From Cristatella mucedo (Eukaryota; Bryozoa; Phylactolaemata; Cristatellidae): a stretch of DNA of 64,000 bases. The translations under genes and the position numbers were made by a program. Positions 25,036-36,571 of this stretch are shown piece after piece; position 1 is the first letter of the stretch, and each line of letters begins with the position of its first letter. The stretch lies in the NCBI GenBank assembly GCA_009760855.2, contig WPIO01000054.1:698001-762000 (forward strand), in the 5' to 3' direction. The notes beneath the pieces were generated by a model, which was not told the origin of the DNA, made no database searches, and was given only the letters and a program-made list of their open reading frames with translations.

Positions 25036-25200
25036 GTCTCTCTCTCTCTCTCGTTCTCTCGTTGTCTCTCTCTCTCTCGTTCTCTCTGTCTATGTCTCCG
25101 TAAATGTCTGTCTCTTTGTCTCTCTCTCACTCTCTCTCTCTTTCTCGTTGTCTCTCTCTCTCGTTCTCTCTGTCTATGTCTCCATAAATGTCTGTCTCTT

Positions 25201-25267
<67 letters not shown>

Positions 25268-25404
25268 GTCTCTCTCTCTCGTTCTCTCTGTCTATGTCTC
25301 CGTAAATGTCTGTCTCTTTGTCTCTCTCTCTCACTCTCTCTCTCTCTCTCTCGTTGTCTCTCTCTCGTTCTCTCTGTCTATGTCTCCGTAAATGTCTGTC
25401 TCTT

Positions 25405-25453
<49 letters not shown>

Positions 25454-25908
25454 GTCTCTCTCTCTCGTTCTCTCTGTCTATGTCTCCGTAAATGTCTGTC
25501 TCTTTGTCTCTCTCTCTCACTCTCTCTCTCTCTCTCGTTGTCTCTCTCTCGTTCTCTCTGTCTATGTCTCCGTAAATGTCTGTCTCTTTGTCTCTCTCTC
25601 TCTCACTCTCTCTCTCTCTCTCTCTCTCTCTCGTTGTCTCTGTCTATGTCTCCGTAAATGTCTGTCTCTTTGTCTCTCTCTCTCACTCTCGCTGTCTCTC
25701 TCTGTCTCTCTCTTCCTCTGTCTCTCTGTATCTCTATCTCTCTGTCTCTGTCTCTCTTTCTCATTCTCTTTGTCTCTGTCCCTGTCTTTCACTGTCTGTC
25801 TCTCTCCCTCTGTCTCTCTATATTTCTATCTCTCTGTCACTCTCGTTCTCATTGTCTCTGTCTGTCTCTTTCTCTCTCTCTCTCTCTCTGTCTCTCTGTA
25901 TCTCTATA
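24889..25908. repeat. TC-rich satellite with higher-order units
   Basis: About 1 kb of (TC)n is interrupted by a conserved spacer, TATGTCTCCGTAAATGTCTG, which occurs eight times starting at 24973, 25091, 25175 (with CCATAAA), 25293, 25379, 25479, 25563 and 25645. Spacings are 118, 84, 118, 86, 100, 84 and 82 bases. After 25690 the array decays into irregular TCTGTCTC. Long Ser-Leu and Arg-Glu open frames across it are compositional. Confidence 0.95.
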
Positions 25909-26775
25909 ATAATAATAATTATTATTATTATTATTATGCACTTGATAAAGCACCCTCAAAGGACTCAATCTCTCTCTAGGCGCTTTACATTTGCTGCAAA
26001 GGGAAATGCAATTGAGTGGTGAGTAATATCATGCTTGATAAACAAACAAAATGAATAACATGGTTAGGGGTGACATGCACAGGGTCAGCATGCAAATGTG
26101 GTTAGTGGCAGCATGCACAGTGTCAGCACGCATAAGTGCATCAAGGACGAATCACAGGGACCCACTAAATGCTGTCCTAAATAGGCGTGTTTTAAAGTTC
26201 TTTTTTAATGTGGTCAGGTCAGGGGATGTTCTGACGCAGGTCGGAAGGGAGTTCCAGACTTTAAGAGCATACAAACAAAATGTGCACGGTCTCCAAAGAA
26301 TTTGAGGTTTGTACGAGGTATCGGTAAACTGTTGGATACCGAAAGGCAGTTGGTACGATGTTTGGCCTAGTGGGGCAGTAGATCTGAGAGATAGGCTTGA
26401 GCCAAAGAATGAAGTGACCTAAGTGAGCGACAAATCCTTGAAGTCGATCCGTTGCTTGACTGGTAGCCAGTGCAGGTCGGCGAGAAGTGGTTGGATGTGG
26501 CAACTGCGACGCTCACAACAGACAAGCCTAGCTGCGGAGTTATGCACCAGCTGTAATTGCCTGATGGCACATGCCGGTAAGCCAGAAAGCAGGAAGTTGC
26601 AGAAGTCGAGACGGGATGTCACGAATGCATGGACCAACTTGGACGTGGTATCCTTACTTCAACAAGCCCTAATTTTAGCAATGTTGTGAAGCTGAAAATA
26701 GGCTGATTTGACTGTGGAGCTGATATGGTCATGTAACGAGAGGTCGCTTCGGAATATGACTCCTAGATTTCGCAA
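25909..26775 (-). mobile_element. LINE family A inserted in TC-rich sequence
   Basis: The (AAT/ATT)n tail at 25909-25937 touches the TC satellite. Then come the reverse-complemented 3' UTR and the C-terminal region through HAFVTSRLDFCNFLL to the FQ/RSDLS region near 26755. TC repeats resume at 26776, so the element sits inside what was one TC-rich tract. ATCTCT occurs at both edges and may be the target duplication. Confidence 0.9.
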
Positions 26776-26795
26776 TCTCTCTGTTTCGCTGTCTC

Positions 26796-26847
<52 letters not shown>

Positions 26848-26905
26848 ACTCTCTCTCTCTCATGTCGGTGTCTCTACCTTTCTGTCTTTCTAAGTCTCTC
26901 AATCG
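26776..26905. repeat. TC microsatellite, right flank of the LINE
   Basis: (TC)n from about 26776 to 26861 with a few CACT interruptions, continuing the satellite left of the LINE. Confidence 0.85.
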
Positions 26906-27240
26906 CTCTCTCACACGTTGCATACATCACTGAAAATTGCTTGCGATCTGTAGTTTAGAATAGTCAATAAACCGACAAAAGGGAAGCAAATTTATATTCA
27001 TAAGAGGTGACACGGTTCCAACTACCATTGAATCCGCCAAGATTTCCCTGCAGTCACTCAATTTCTTGGCCTACAGCTTCACGGCAGTCGCGAGACAGAA
27101 CTCCACGATCTGACGCAATAATTGCGCCATTTAGACATTAAAAAATGTACATATTAAAAGGGCAGCTGTATCTCGGCAGTCACGTGATCACCGGCGTGAT
27201 CTCTCGTGAGACGAACGAGCCGCTACAAAGGCGTCGGTCT
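26906..27240. other. Transition into GC-rich sequence
   Basis: No gene recognised. CpG frequency rises abruptly from about 27170. Confidence 0.4.
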
Positions 27241-27241
27241 C

Positions 27242-27275
27242 TATAAAACGCAGACCGAGGTCAACGGTCAACGGC
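27242..27275 (+). promoter_or_regulatory. Candidate TATA core promoter
   Basis: TATAAAA at 27242-27248 lies in GC-rich surroundings at the border of the AT-rich domain, with TCAACGG-type initiator-like sequence about 25-30 bases downstream. No convincing plus-strand coding exon was tied to it. Confidence 0.35.
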
Positions 27276-27961
27276 TGCCAGCCGATGCCATCGCTGCAGA
27301 ATTATCATCGCTAAGTGATCGCCATCTTTTGCTCGCTCGCTTTCTCACTCCATTGCTAAGCGGAGTGCTGCCTGCTTCGCTAGAGAGTACACAGCGGTCT
27401 CAGTTCACATTTCTACGCGCGCGAAACGGCATTTTCTCACGAGCACTCGATCCGTCCCGGCAGGCGGCGGCGACGACAAGCGCCCCGCCCCCTGCAGAGT
27501 AGCAGCAGACGACAAGCGCCCCGCCCCTCAGAGTAGCAGCAGACGTCATTCAATCGCACCGTGCTGCCCTTCGCCTTCGCTTCAATTCAAGCCCTTCGCC
27601 TCTGCCTCTCCCATCGACGGTCTCCGCGAATCACCGACGAAGCAGCACGCCGAATTCGACCGTCCAATCGAAACAAAAACTAGTTTCGCACATTACAATA
27701 GCGAACCTCTACGTAACAAGTGAGCAATTGTCGGCGCTAGCCGGTTGGCACAACATCTTTTTCCGCCGCCGTCGCTGCACGCGTTAACGTCTCGAATGAG
27801 CGCGACGACGCACGAAGACGCTGGCGATGTCGGAAGGGTCGGCGTGCGCGGCTAATGCGCTGCCGCCGCCGCCGCCGTCGGCGGCGTCGGCAGCGTCGGT
27901 CCGACCAATAGTGGCTGCGGCGGCGACGCAGAGCGGCTGCGGCTGCGACGCAGAGCGTCGC
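27276..27961. other. GC-rich stretch without assigned gene
   Basis: A direct repeat of GACAAGCGCCCCGCCCC occurs at 27475 and 27511. Could be 5' UTR of a transcript from the TATA box, or 3' UTR of the minus-strand membrane exon. GCC-trinucleotide runs occur at 27861-27880. Confidence 0.35.
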
Positions 27962-28269
27962 TTAGAGGATGCCCTGAAAGTGGCCCATCAGAGGCAGCAC
28001 GTTCACGTCTTGCGCTCCGCTCCTCTGCGTCTGCGACTGCGCCTTGCCGCCGCCGCGTGCGCTCGATCTGGTCGACGACTTCGTCATCGATGACGACGAC
28101 GACGAGCCGGTGCGCCACTGCGGCGGTCGCTTGCCGCCGCGTCGCCTCAGGCTCAGCAGAAACACGGCGCCGACGCTGAGCGCCAGCAGGAGCAGACACG
28201 TGCCGAGGCCGATAGCGAGGCCGATGTAGGGCATCGGCTGGTCCGACGACGCCTCCGCCGCCGCCGCCG
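27962..28269 (-). CDS. Putative last exon of a single-pass membrane protein
   Basis: After a TGTTTTAG acceptor (28270-28275 on the minus strand) the frame reads a short Ala-rich stretch, EASSDQPMPYIG, then a hydrophobic segment LAIGLGTCLLLLALSVGAVF, the stop-transfer run RRRGGKR, and a Ser/Gln-rich cytoplasmic tail ending at a stop at 27962. This is the usual order for the 3' exon of a type I membrane receptor or adhesion protein. Upstream exons were not found, so the ectodomain is unknown. The high GC content lengthens open frames by chance, but the hydrophobic core followed by basic residues supports coding. Confidence 0.45.
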
Positions 28270-28275
28270 CTAAAA

Positions 28276-29314
28276 CATGGCCGACCGACTACGATGTGCA
28301 GCGCGACGCGGCTGATGTTCGCTCGCGCGCGCGCGCAGTAGCCACTGCTGCTGAGGCCCGATCTTAACCTCGGCTGCAGTAGCCGCTTCTGCTTAGCAAC
28401 GGACGCCGCCGGCGCCTCGCTGTGCGGGGACTGGCTTCGCTGCTGCGTCGGCGAGGGCAGCGCTCTCGCTCGGGAAGCGTTGTTTTGCGCCTTAAAAATG
28501 AGCTCCGCCTGGATTCTTTTAATTTCTGGCTTCGACCAATTCGCGAGGCTCCGGCGTAGTCCAGAGTCCCACTGGCCGGAAGCGGAAGAAGCTTCGCGCG
28601 AGCGGATTAGCGGGGAGCGCGCATCGTCGCGGATGCTACGATCCCGCTCGCCGAACACGCGCCGATTTCGCGCTTTCGGCGAGCACTCGCCGCATCTTGC
28701 CGCCGGCGCCAGTTGGGTCGCGCCGGCGCCGGCGGCTCGAGAATGACGCGCGAGCGTGCGGGGCGCCCCGCTCGCGCGTCAGCTTCCGGCGCTTCGTAAA
28801 GGGCGCGGACGTCGCAGACGCGCTGCTCTGCGCGAAGAATGCGCCGCACGGCTTCGATGGACGCAGCCTCATTTGCATTTGCCAATTCGCTCGCGCGTTA
28901 GCGGCCGCAGGCTGCTGCGCCGCGGCCTGCTGCTTTTCTTTTATCGCCGCAAAGGTCGGACGGACTCTAGCCTTGCGGCGCGAGCGTCGTAAAATGCTAC
29001 GTTTAGCAGCGGCGAATGCCTCGCCTATTTCGATGGAGCTCGCGAGTAGCCCCGCGGAGCGGCGATGCGCTTGCCCGCGAAAGCCGCCGGCGTGCCTCGC
29101 TAGCCCCGCCCCCCCAAAGCTCCGGTTTGCCCTGCGACTCGCCTCCACCCCCTGCAACTCGCCTCCCCCCTGCGAATTCCCCCCTCGTGATAAATCGGGT
29201 TATCGTCGCAGCGGCCTTCGCGTGCCACCATCACTCACCGCCCGCCAGGCAGAGCAAGCCGGCGGCAGGCTAAAACGATCTAGGAGCCGCTCAGGCCTCT
29301 ACTTTTCGGGACGC

Positions 29315-29316
<2 letters not shown>
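28276..29316. other. CpG-rich stretch with overlapping open frames
   Basis: Long open frames exist on both strands, rich in Arg and Ala, as expected from base composition. A minus-strand segment with ANANEAASIEAVRRILRAEQ (about 28810-28885) has more protein-like composition but no splice partner was found. Confidence 0.35.

Positions 29317-29379
<63 letters not shown>
29317..29379. repeat. GA dinucleotide microsatellite
   Basis: Uninterrupted (GA)n of about 63 bases. Confidence 0.95.
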
Positions 29380-30403
<1,024 letters not shown>

Positions 30404-30487
30404 CACTCAGAGTGCTCTCGACCTTGGCACCCTCGCAAAGAACATGACCGTGCCTGAGCATGAGTCAGACTCAACTCGGCCAAGGGC

Positions 30488-30665
30488 AGAGATAGCCCGT
30501 GAGGTAAGGCGCTCGCTCTACAAGACCGAGGACGTGGCTTCTAATCCTTCAGCAGGCGATCCTTGCTCGCCAGCTGCAAGGGGTGGCGATTGCCGTTAAG
30601 GCTATCGAGCCGAAATGCAAACGAGGCTGCTAAATCAGCTCGTATTTTATTTTATTTGACTTCAT
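30488..30665 (+). mobile_element. SINE2 copy
   Basis: GTGAGGTAAGGCGCTCGCTC head, GAGGACGTGGCTTCTAATCC as B-box, then AGCTGCAAGGGGTGGCGATT and GAGGCTGCTAAATCAGCTCG, followed by ATTTTATTTTATTT. The order matches the copy at 55.5 kb. Confidence 0.8.
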
Positions 30666-30903
30666 TAATGGTTCCGAGCTCCGAGCTCCGAGAGCGGAGA
30701 GGCGCACTGCGGACGCAAGCGTAGCCACAAGTGTGGGCGTGTCATCGCCGTCACGTGGTTCCGCCCCCCCCCAGCCGACATTACGACTGCTGCAAGCGGA
30801 GCCACAAGCTCCCTGCAGACGCGCGGCCGATTTGCGGCGATCGTCGGCGAGCGAAAGTTGACGCGCGCGACGAGAGGCTCCGTCGGCGGCCGTGGCGCGC
30901 GAC

Positions 30904-30942
30904 TTAAATAAGCGGCCGCTGCCCGCCTCCTCTGCAGTCAGA
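30904..30942 (+). promoter_or_regulatory. TATA-like element with downstream initiator
   Basis: TTAAATAAG (30904-30912) within a GC-rich context, with GCAGTCAG about 30 bases downstream. No gene was tied to it. Confidence 0.25.
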
Positions 30943-32650
30943 CGGAGTCACGTTCCAGCAACCTTTCGCTTCACGACGACGACCGCGGGCAACGTGCTCA
31001 GACGACGAACGCAGAGCGGGCATTGGCGCGCGCTCGCCGCGGAGGCAGTCGCCGGAGCGGCGGCTCACTGATCCGTACCCTTTCACCCTAAGCGTGTGAT
31101 CGCTAACCCTAAGCCTCTGACCCACGGCGAGCGTCGGAAGGACGAACCGACGATCGCAGAAACGGTCGGCGATGGCCTGAGGGTGCGCGCATGCGCACTT
31201 CTTCGGCCGCTCGGACGGAGCGCCAACTGCTGCGTGAGCGCATCGAGCACCCGGCTCTTCTTCGACCGACGCTCGCTCGCGTGCGAGGTCGCTCGCGTTT
31301 TCCTTGACCCTCAATCGACTATCGCGACAAGCTGTAAATGCAGCGTCAAAGTGAGAACTGCGCGGCTTGACGTAAGCAAAATAACAAAGATAATAATAAG
31401 AAAAATAAAATAAATAAAAAGAAAAATAAGCCGAGCACTCAGCGGCCAAATCCTAATCGCCCAAAACACCACTCGTTCTCTGCACTGAACAAGTTGCGAC
31501 GGCGGCAAACGTAGGCATTCATATGCGCCGACAGGTACGCACGCGTCTGAGCTGCGTTTGCGCCGCGCGTCGGAGCGACTAGCTATCCAGCGCGTGCGCG
31601 GCGTCGCTCTACAAGCCACTACGGCGGCGCTGACGCACTCGAGAGTCGTTAAAAGATCCGGTCGAGCGAGCCGACGCCAACGCGTACGCTCAACGACGAA
31701 GCGCTGCGCCAGCGCCGCGGCGGAGCGTTGCGCAGCGGACTGCACTCAGACTGCACCCAAACGTTCTATTAGCGCTCCTGCTGACGCGCGATCCCGACGG
31801 CAGACTTCCGCCCGCGCGCGCGGAGAGCGGGATCTCTTAATTGCTAATTTCGCCAGGTCGGCGGCGGCTGCGGCGTCGAGGGCATGCCGTCCGCCATTCG
31901 CTCAACTCAACTCACCGAGCGCTAACGCTCGCGTAAGCCGCCCCAACTCGTGCGACGCGTAAGACGCATCGGCTTTCATCTCAGCCAAGGTCAAGTCAAG
32001 GTCGCATTTTCGCGCTCGCGCTTTCCTTTGCCGTCGTCTAATTTCGAAGCCAAACTTTGCAATGACTCGGCGCGACGATTAACCGCAGCCCGGACCCACT
32101 AGGGCCTCTTACCGCACTCACTGCTCGAGTCAGCCTTGGTGCGTCCGAGTTACACGACCTTGAGGTTAACAGGGTGTGGCTATAGGGCATCCCCCACATA
32201 GAATTAAGTGAATCTTAAGCGAAGTCCAGATCGAAGAGTCAAAAATTGACTCGATCCCTAGTTTTTACAAAAAACAGTATGAAACCGGAGATCGTACGGT
32301 CATAAGCGCCACTCCTCCGCCACCGATAGGAGCTAGCACTCGCCAAACTTAGACATAAGATGTGCGTCACCTTTCGATCCAAATATGGCGCGAGAAGGTC
32401 GCCATCGTTTCGATTACAAGATCCTTTGCCTGCAGTTCGCGTACTCCCAACCAGGCATCGAATCGATTTCAAGATCCTCAGTCCGCAGTTTGCAGGTCGC
32501 TTCACTCGCGCGAGCCTGTTCATACGACCGAATCGCTCGCTCCAACGAGTCTTGCATCCATCTTTTTGCATTCACCATCGTTCTCCACCAGTGTGCCCTA
32601 GAGGCACGACTCGCACGTTCCTCGGCTGCTATAGCCTTCTCGCTATACTA
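30943..32650. other. GC-rich stretch with a possible decayed LINE
   Basis: No gene is recognised. At 32450-32560 the order GATTTCAAGATCCT, TTGCAGGTCGCTTCA faintly follows the family A coding region and may be a very old copy. An A-rich AAAATAAAATAAATAAAAAG run lies at 31403-31430. Confidence 0.35.
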
Positions 32651-32770
32651 CGACCAAGATCTGACCGAGGTCGTGGGCTCGAGCCCCGAGGCATATGTGA
32701 CGCGCCTGAATAGAGATAAGGTTCTCTTGGGGCGCTATATAAATGAATTATATTTTAAAATGAATTATAT
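32651..32770 (+). mobile_element. SINE1, 3' part
   Basis: GACCGAGGTCGTGGGCTCGA (B-box), then GACGCGCCTGAATAGAGATA, GGTTCTCTTGGGGCGCTATA and AAATGAATTATAT. This copy best shows the likeness of the SINE1 tail to the LINE family A tail. Confidence 0.8.
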
Positions 32771-33789
32771 ACCAGACAGTAAATTGACGTCGTTTTTCTC
32801 CGATAATAGCCGATAATTATATATTATGTATAACTAATCTGGTAATTATATATATCCAATCCGATAATCGCGTATAATCTCCAGTAATTCCGACAATCGC
32901 TCCTTCGTTTCGCAGGCAACGGAAGTCCGTAACTCGCTTTCGGCTTCCGCCGCTGCCTGCCTGCATTGACTTTGCTGTCGAGACTCAGCTGAAGTTTGTT
33001 CAGCGCTCAGCTTTCCCTCGAGCGCCAGCGCATTCCTTTTTCTTTCTGCGCGCCGTGGGCGCAGGAAGAAAAATGAGTGCGCTGGGCACTGCACTTACCT
33101 GGGCGCACAATTCATTGCTCGTCACTAGCCGGAAGTCCTACTCCTAGCCAGCGCGCCCGAGCGATCTGCGTCGCCTATCCATCGATTCGGGCGTTTTCTT
33201 GCTTAGCGCTTTTTGTATTCTTGCTTAAGCTCGACACACGCGTGTTTTGCCTGCTTGTCTGCGCGTAACTGGTTGGTTATTAAATCGCGATCATCTATCT
33301 TATCTAGCGGCAAGTTTGAAAGCTCCAGGATAGAGATTTCATTTCTCGTGGCGCTACGCAAAAAAATTGTGTATTCTTACTAACATTATTATCATCGTCT
33401 CTGTCAGAGAAGTCTGAAGCAGGACGGGAAAGCGGCGGCTTCGGCAACAGAGGACGCTGCAGTTGCACGCTGGGACTGGGACGCTCAGGCAACCTTACCC
33501 GCGCTGGTCGCTGCTTGACTTTGCTCCTCGGGCTTCAGAACTGAAACGGAGGAGAAAATGGCGGCGAGCGCCATTTACGGACGCTGCGTCCAGCGCTCGT
33601 CGGCGGACGGCTCTGGAGAGCGAGTGTCGGCAGGCAGAGAAGCGCACGCAAACGTAGCCGCCCGAGCTACGCAGGCGGTCCGCCGGCGGAGCTCGGGCCG
33701 TGGCCGCGCTACGCCGGCGTTAGTTGCAGCTGCCGGCGCTGCGCTACTTCCCGCAGCGACGAATGCAAACCGCAAGTCCGATAGCAAGC
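32771..33789. other. GC-moderate stretch, no gene assigned
   Basis: A minus-strand frame at 32846-33094 reads a helical, Glu/Ala/Arg-rich peptide without a recognised family. Nothing else stands out. Confidence 0.35.
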
Positions 33790-33962
33790 CGTCGGACAGG
33801 CAAAGAGTCAGGCTGAAAAAGAGTCGGACAGGCAAAGAGTCGGACAGGCAAAGAGTCGGACAGGCAAAGAGTCGGACAGACAAAGAGTCGGACAGGCAAA
33901 GAGTCGGACAGACAAAGAGTCGGACAGACAAAGAGTCGGACAGACAAAGAGTCGGACAGGCG
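33790..33962. repeat. 16-bp tandem repeat
   Basis: About ten copies of GTCGGACAGGCAAAGA; several copies carry GACAGACAAA instead of GACAGGCAAA. Since 16 is not a multiple of three, all frames cycle through the same peptide words. Confidence 0.92.
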
Positions 33963-34077
33963 AGCGCAAGTGCGATGGACAAAGCAAGAAAAGCTCTATT
34001 ACTTATTAAAAGTATGCTATTACTGAAAGCTCACTGTATGCTAGCGCACCTTCACACCACACAAGCATCTTATATGC

Positions 34078-34255
34078 AATCGTGTCACCCCTAACCATGT
34101 TATTCATTTTGTTTGTTTATCAAGCATGATATTACTCACCATTCAATTGCATTTCCCCTTGCAGCAAATGTAAAGCGCCTAGAGAGAGATTGAGTTCTCT
34201 GAGGGCGCTTTATCAAGTGCATTATCATTATTATTATTATTATTATTATTATTGC
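34078..34255 (+). mobile_element. LINE family A, 3' end only, well preserved
   Basis: Shows the intact family A terminus: TCACCCCTAACCATGTTATT, TTTATCAAGCATGATATTAC, GCAAATGTAAAGCGCCTAGA, GAGATTGAGTTCTCTGAGGG, CGCTTTATCAAGTGCATTAT and then (ATT)n to 34254. It serves here as the reference for the smaller tails. Confidence 0.9.
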
Positions 34256-34611
34256 CGGAGGGACGCGAACCCTCCTCGCCAGACCGCAGCAAATCCGTCT
34301 GCAGACGCGCTTCTATCTGGTGAGGGGGTCTCTTGAAATGCTCGGCTGCTGATTCCCAACGTCCCTCCGCTTTAATAGCCTGTCGTCTTGTGACGTAGGA
34401 GAACCATCAGAGCTATGCCAAAGTCAGAGCAGCAGCGCCGGCAGCTCGAGCCCGTCGCGGGGCGGGGCGTGGCACATGCGGCATATCCGGGACGTTTCCG
34501 TTGGCTGGCCGTGCTCATTGACCGGCAGCTCGTCGGCAGTGAAGCAGCTTTGCGACGACGAGCGTCCGATACAGCGGAGCCAACAAAGCCGAGACCCGAG
34601 AAATACTAGGT
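34256..34611. other. Non-coding stretch
   Basis: GGAGGGACG (34257) and CGTCCCTCC (34361) form a short inverted repeat ~100 bases apart. Nothing else recognised. Confidence 0.35.
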
Positions 34612-34790
34612 AAGGCGGACGCTTTTCACGACCTCGGGGATCGACCGAGGTCGAGGGTTCGAATCCTGCGGGGGGCGATCCTTTTATTGCCGCTGCAAGC
34701 GGCGGGGGCGATGGCCTTAAAGGTTCTTTCGCCTCAAAAAGAGGCTATTTAATTAGCTGGTATCCATTTTTATTTATTTTAGATCCGACA
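34612..34790 (+). mobile_element. SINE2 copy
   Basis: AGGTAAGGCGGACGC, GACCGAGGTCGAGGGTTCGA (good B-box), GCGGGGGGCGATCC, GCTGCAAGCGGCGG, AGAGGCTATTTAATTAGCTG. Confidence 0.82.
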
Positions 34791-34799
34791 GATCTAAGC

Positions 34800-35277
34800 G
34801 CTTCTGTGCCACCGGCGGCCGCCAGCTCTGCCAAAGCCAACAGGCTGAACTGCTGCACCAGTTTCAGCCTGTTCGTGCCCTAAGGTCCTGTGTGGACAAT
34901 AAATTAGCTGTCCCATTCCTGCACTTAAAGACAGTTGGCGACAGAAGCTTTAGCTCTGCAGGTCCTAGACTGTGGAACTCGCTTCCCCAATTCTTACGCA
35001 ACGACAACTACTCTCCTACTGCCAACTATGGCACATCCTTTTTAGCGGTCCTGAGCTGCTACTTCTATGCTACTCACTACCTCAACTGCTCTCCTGACTC
35101 TGCTATGCTTCCCACTTTCTCTTTGTTGCGCGAGACGAAGTCTGTTGGCTACCGAAAGCCGCTTAGGCTGTGAGTGGGCTATACAAAACTCTCCTGCGTA
35201 ACACCCACATGGTGTTTATGACTTTGTGGAGCTACAGACGGAGATACATTACAATACATTACATTACATCCTGAAAG
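34800..35277 (+). mobile_element. LINE family B, C-terminal end and 3' UTR
   Basis: Codes LAVPFLHLKTVGDRSFSSAG and RLWNSLPQFL, then the 3' UTR with CCGCTTAGGCTGTGAGTGGG, CTCCTGCGTAACACCCACAT, ACAGACGGAGATACATTACA and a TACATTACATT tail. Matches the minus-strand copy at 20.3-20.96 kb. Confidence 0.87.
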
Positions 35278-35547
35278 CTCAAACGTGTCCGCGCCACCGC
35301 CCACAGCCCAGGCACGGTCTCTTCCGCCATGCTATTCCGCCATGTTAGTCGTCCGTAGCAAGAGCCCGAACGAAGAAGTCGACGGGGTTGTACCGGACTT
35401 GGCCGGACGAAGGGGCATGCGGAGGAAGGGGCAGGTCATCACCCGCTGGTCACCTGTTCGTGGTGCCTGTGTAGGCCATCACCCGGAGGCCTGTGCATTC
35501 ATTATCTGCATATCCCGCCCACTGGCGTCCGATGACTGAATGATTAA

Positions 35548-35712
35548 TAATAATAATAATAATATTGCACTTGATAAAGCGCCCCCAGAGAACTTAATCT
35601 CTTTCTAGGCGCTTTACATTTGCTGCAAAGTGATACGCAATAGAATAGTAAGTAAAATCATGCTTGAAAAACAAACAAAATGAATAACATGGTTAGGGGT
35701 TACACGTTGGGT
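35548..35712 (-). mobile_element. LINE family A, 3' end only
   Basis: (AAT)n followed by TTGCACTTGATAAAGCGCCC, AACTTAATCTCTTTCTAGGC, GCTTTACATTTGCTGCAAAG and ATGAATAACATGGTTAGGGG, the reverse complement of the family A terminus. Confidence 0.88.
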
Positions 35713-36450
35713 TACATGATTGGTTATAATGAAATTTTTTATAATGATGACGAGTACCCCCGGAAGTTCAAAGAAAAGAAAACACTGGGAGCGGATCGTA
35801 GCAAGCCTGAAGCGCCGGAAGCCGCGATGAATTGACTTCCGATCGTTCGCTTTCAGTCTAACTGAGGTCAGAGCTAGAAGCTAGACTCGCTGTCGCTCGC
35901 GGTAAAATCCCTCGGCCGAGATTCGTCGCCGCCATCGCTCGCCGACTCTCACTCTCCCTCTCGCCAAGGGCTGACGGAGAGCGAGCTCGGCGCGACCCGC
36001 GCCGCGGTCCGCCGTCAGGGGGTCAGGCGGTGGGGGTTAGGGGTCAGTAGAGCTGGCGCGCCGCCACGGCTGTGGCCGTCCGGTCGAGCCGGCTGAGCCG
36101 GCCGTGCTCGGCGGCCGCGCCTTCAAAATGCTGCGCCGGCGAGAGGGGTCGGGAGAGAAGGCACGTCAATTTACCTAGCGATGCAGCAACCGTACGTTCA
36201 ATGCCGCCTGCCTGCAGTAGCCACTAACTGGCGAACAATGGCGGCAGAATTGCGCCGCCGCGCACAGGTCGCGTTTTGCCGGACTCGTCCATTAATGCGC
36301 ACCGCTGGCGCCGCGAGCGGCCGCTTCTTCGATCGCGTGCGCGGCCGAGGGAAGCCGGTCGGTCCTTCGTCTGCTGCTAACGAGCCGACGAGTCGAGCTC
36401 GACGATGGCCCGCGCGAAGCGGCAAATTCCTCGCCAAGACTTGTACATCT
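35713..36450. other. GC-rich stretch, no gene assigned
   Basis: CpG-rich. Open frames on both strands overlap and look compositional. Confidence 0.35.
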
Positions 36451-36571
36451 GTTAGACTTTGATGTAGATCCGTTAGACTTTGATGTAGATCCGTTAGACT
36501 TTGATGTAGATCCGTTAGACTTTGATGTAGATCCGTTAGACTTTGATGTAGATCCGTTAGACTATGAACTC
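36451..36571. repeat. 21-bp tandem repeat
   Basis: Five exact copies of GTTAGACTTTGATGTAGATCC starting at 36451, 36472, 36493, 36514 and 36535, then a partial copy. 21 is divisible by three, so the minus strand reads a seven-residue SLTDLHQ repeat. No evidence that it is translated. Confidence 0.93.

Noticed and set aside
24846-25979. Long Ser-Leu and Arg-Glu open frames on both strands
   Set aside because: They follow from (TC)n/(GA)n composition; every frame is stop-free in such repeats.
33790-33962. CRISPR-like regular repeat
   Set aside because: No unique spacers; units are contiguous, so it is a minisatellite. The same applies to the arrays at 36.45, 51.1 and 60.0 kb.
34254-34375. tRNA gene on the minus strand
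   Set aside because: A T-arm-like GAGGG...CCCTC is present but the loop breaks the consensus and no D-arm, anticodon arm or acceptor stem fits.
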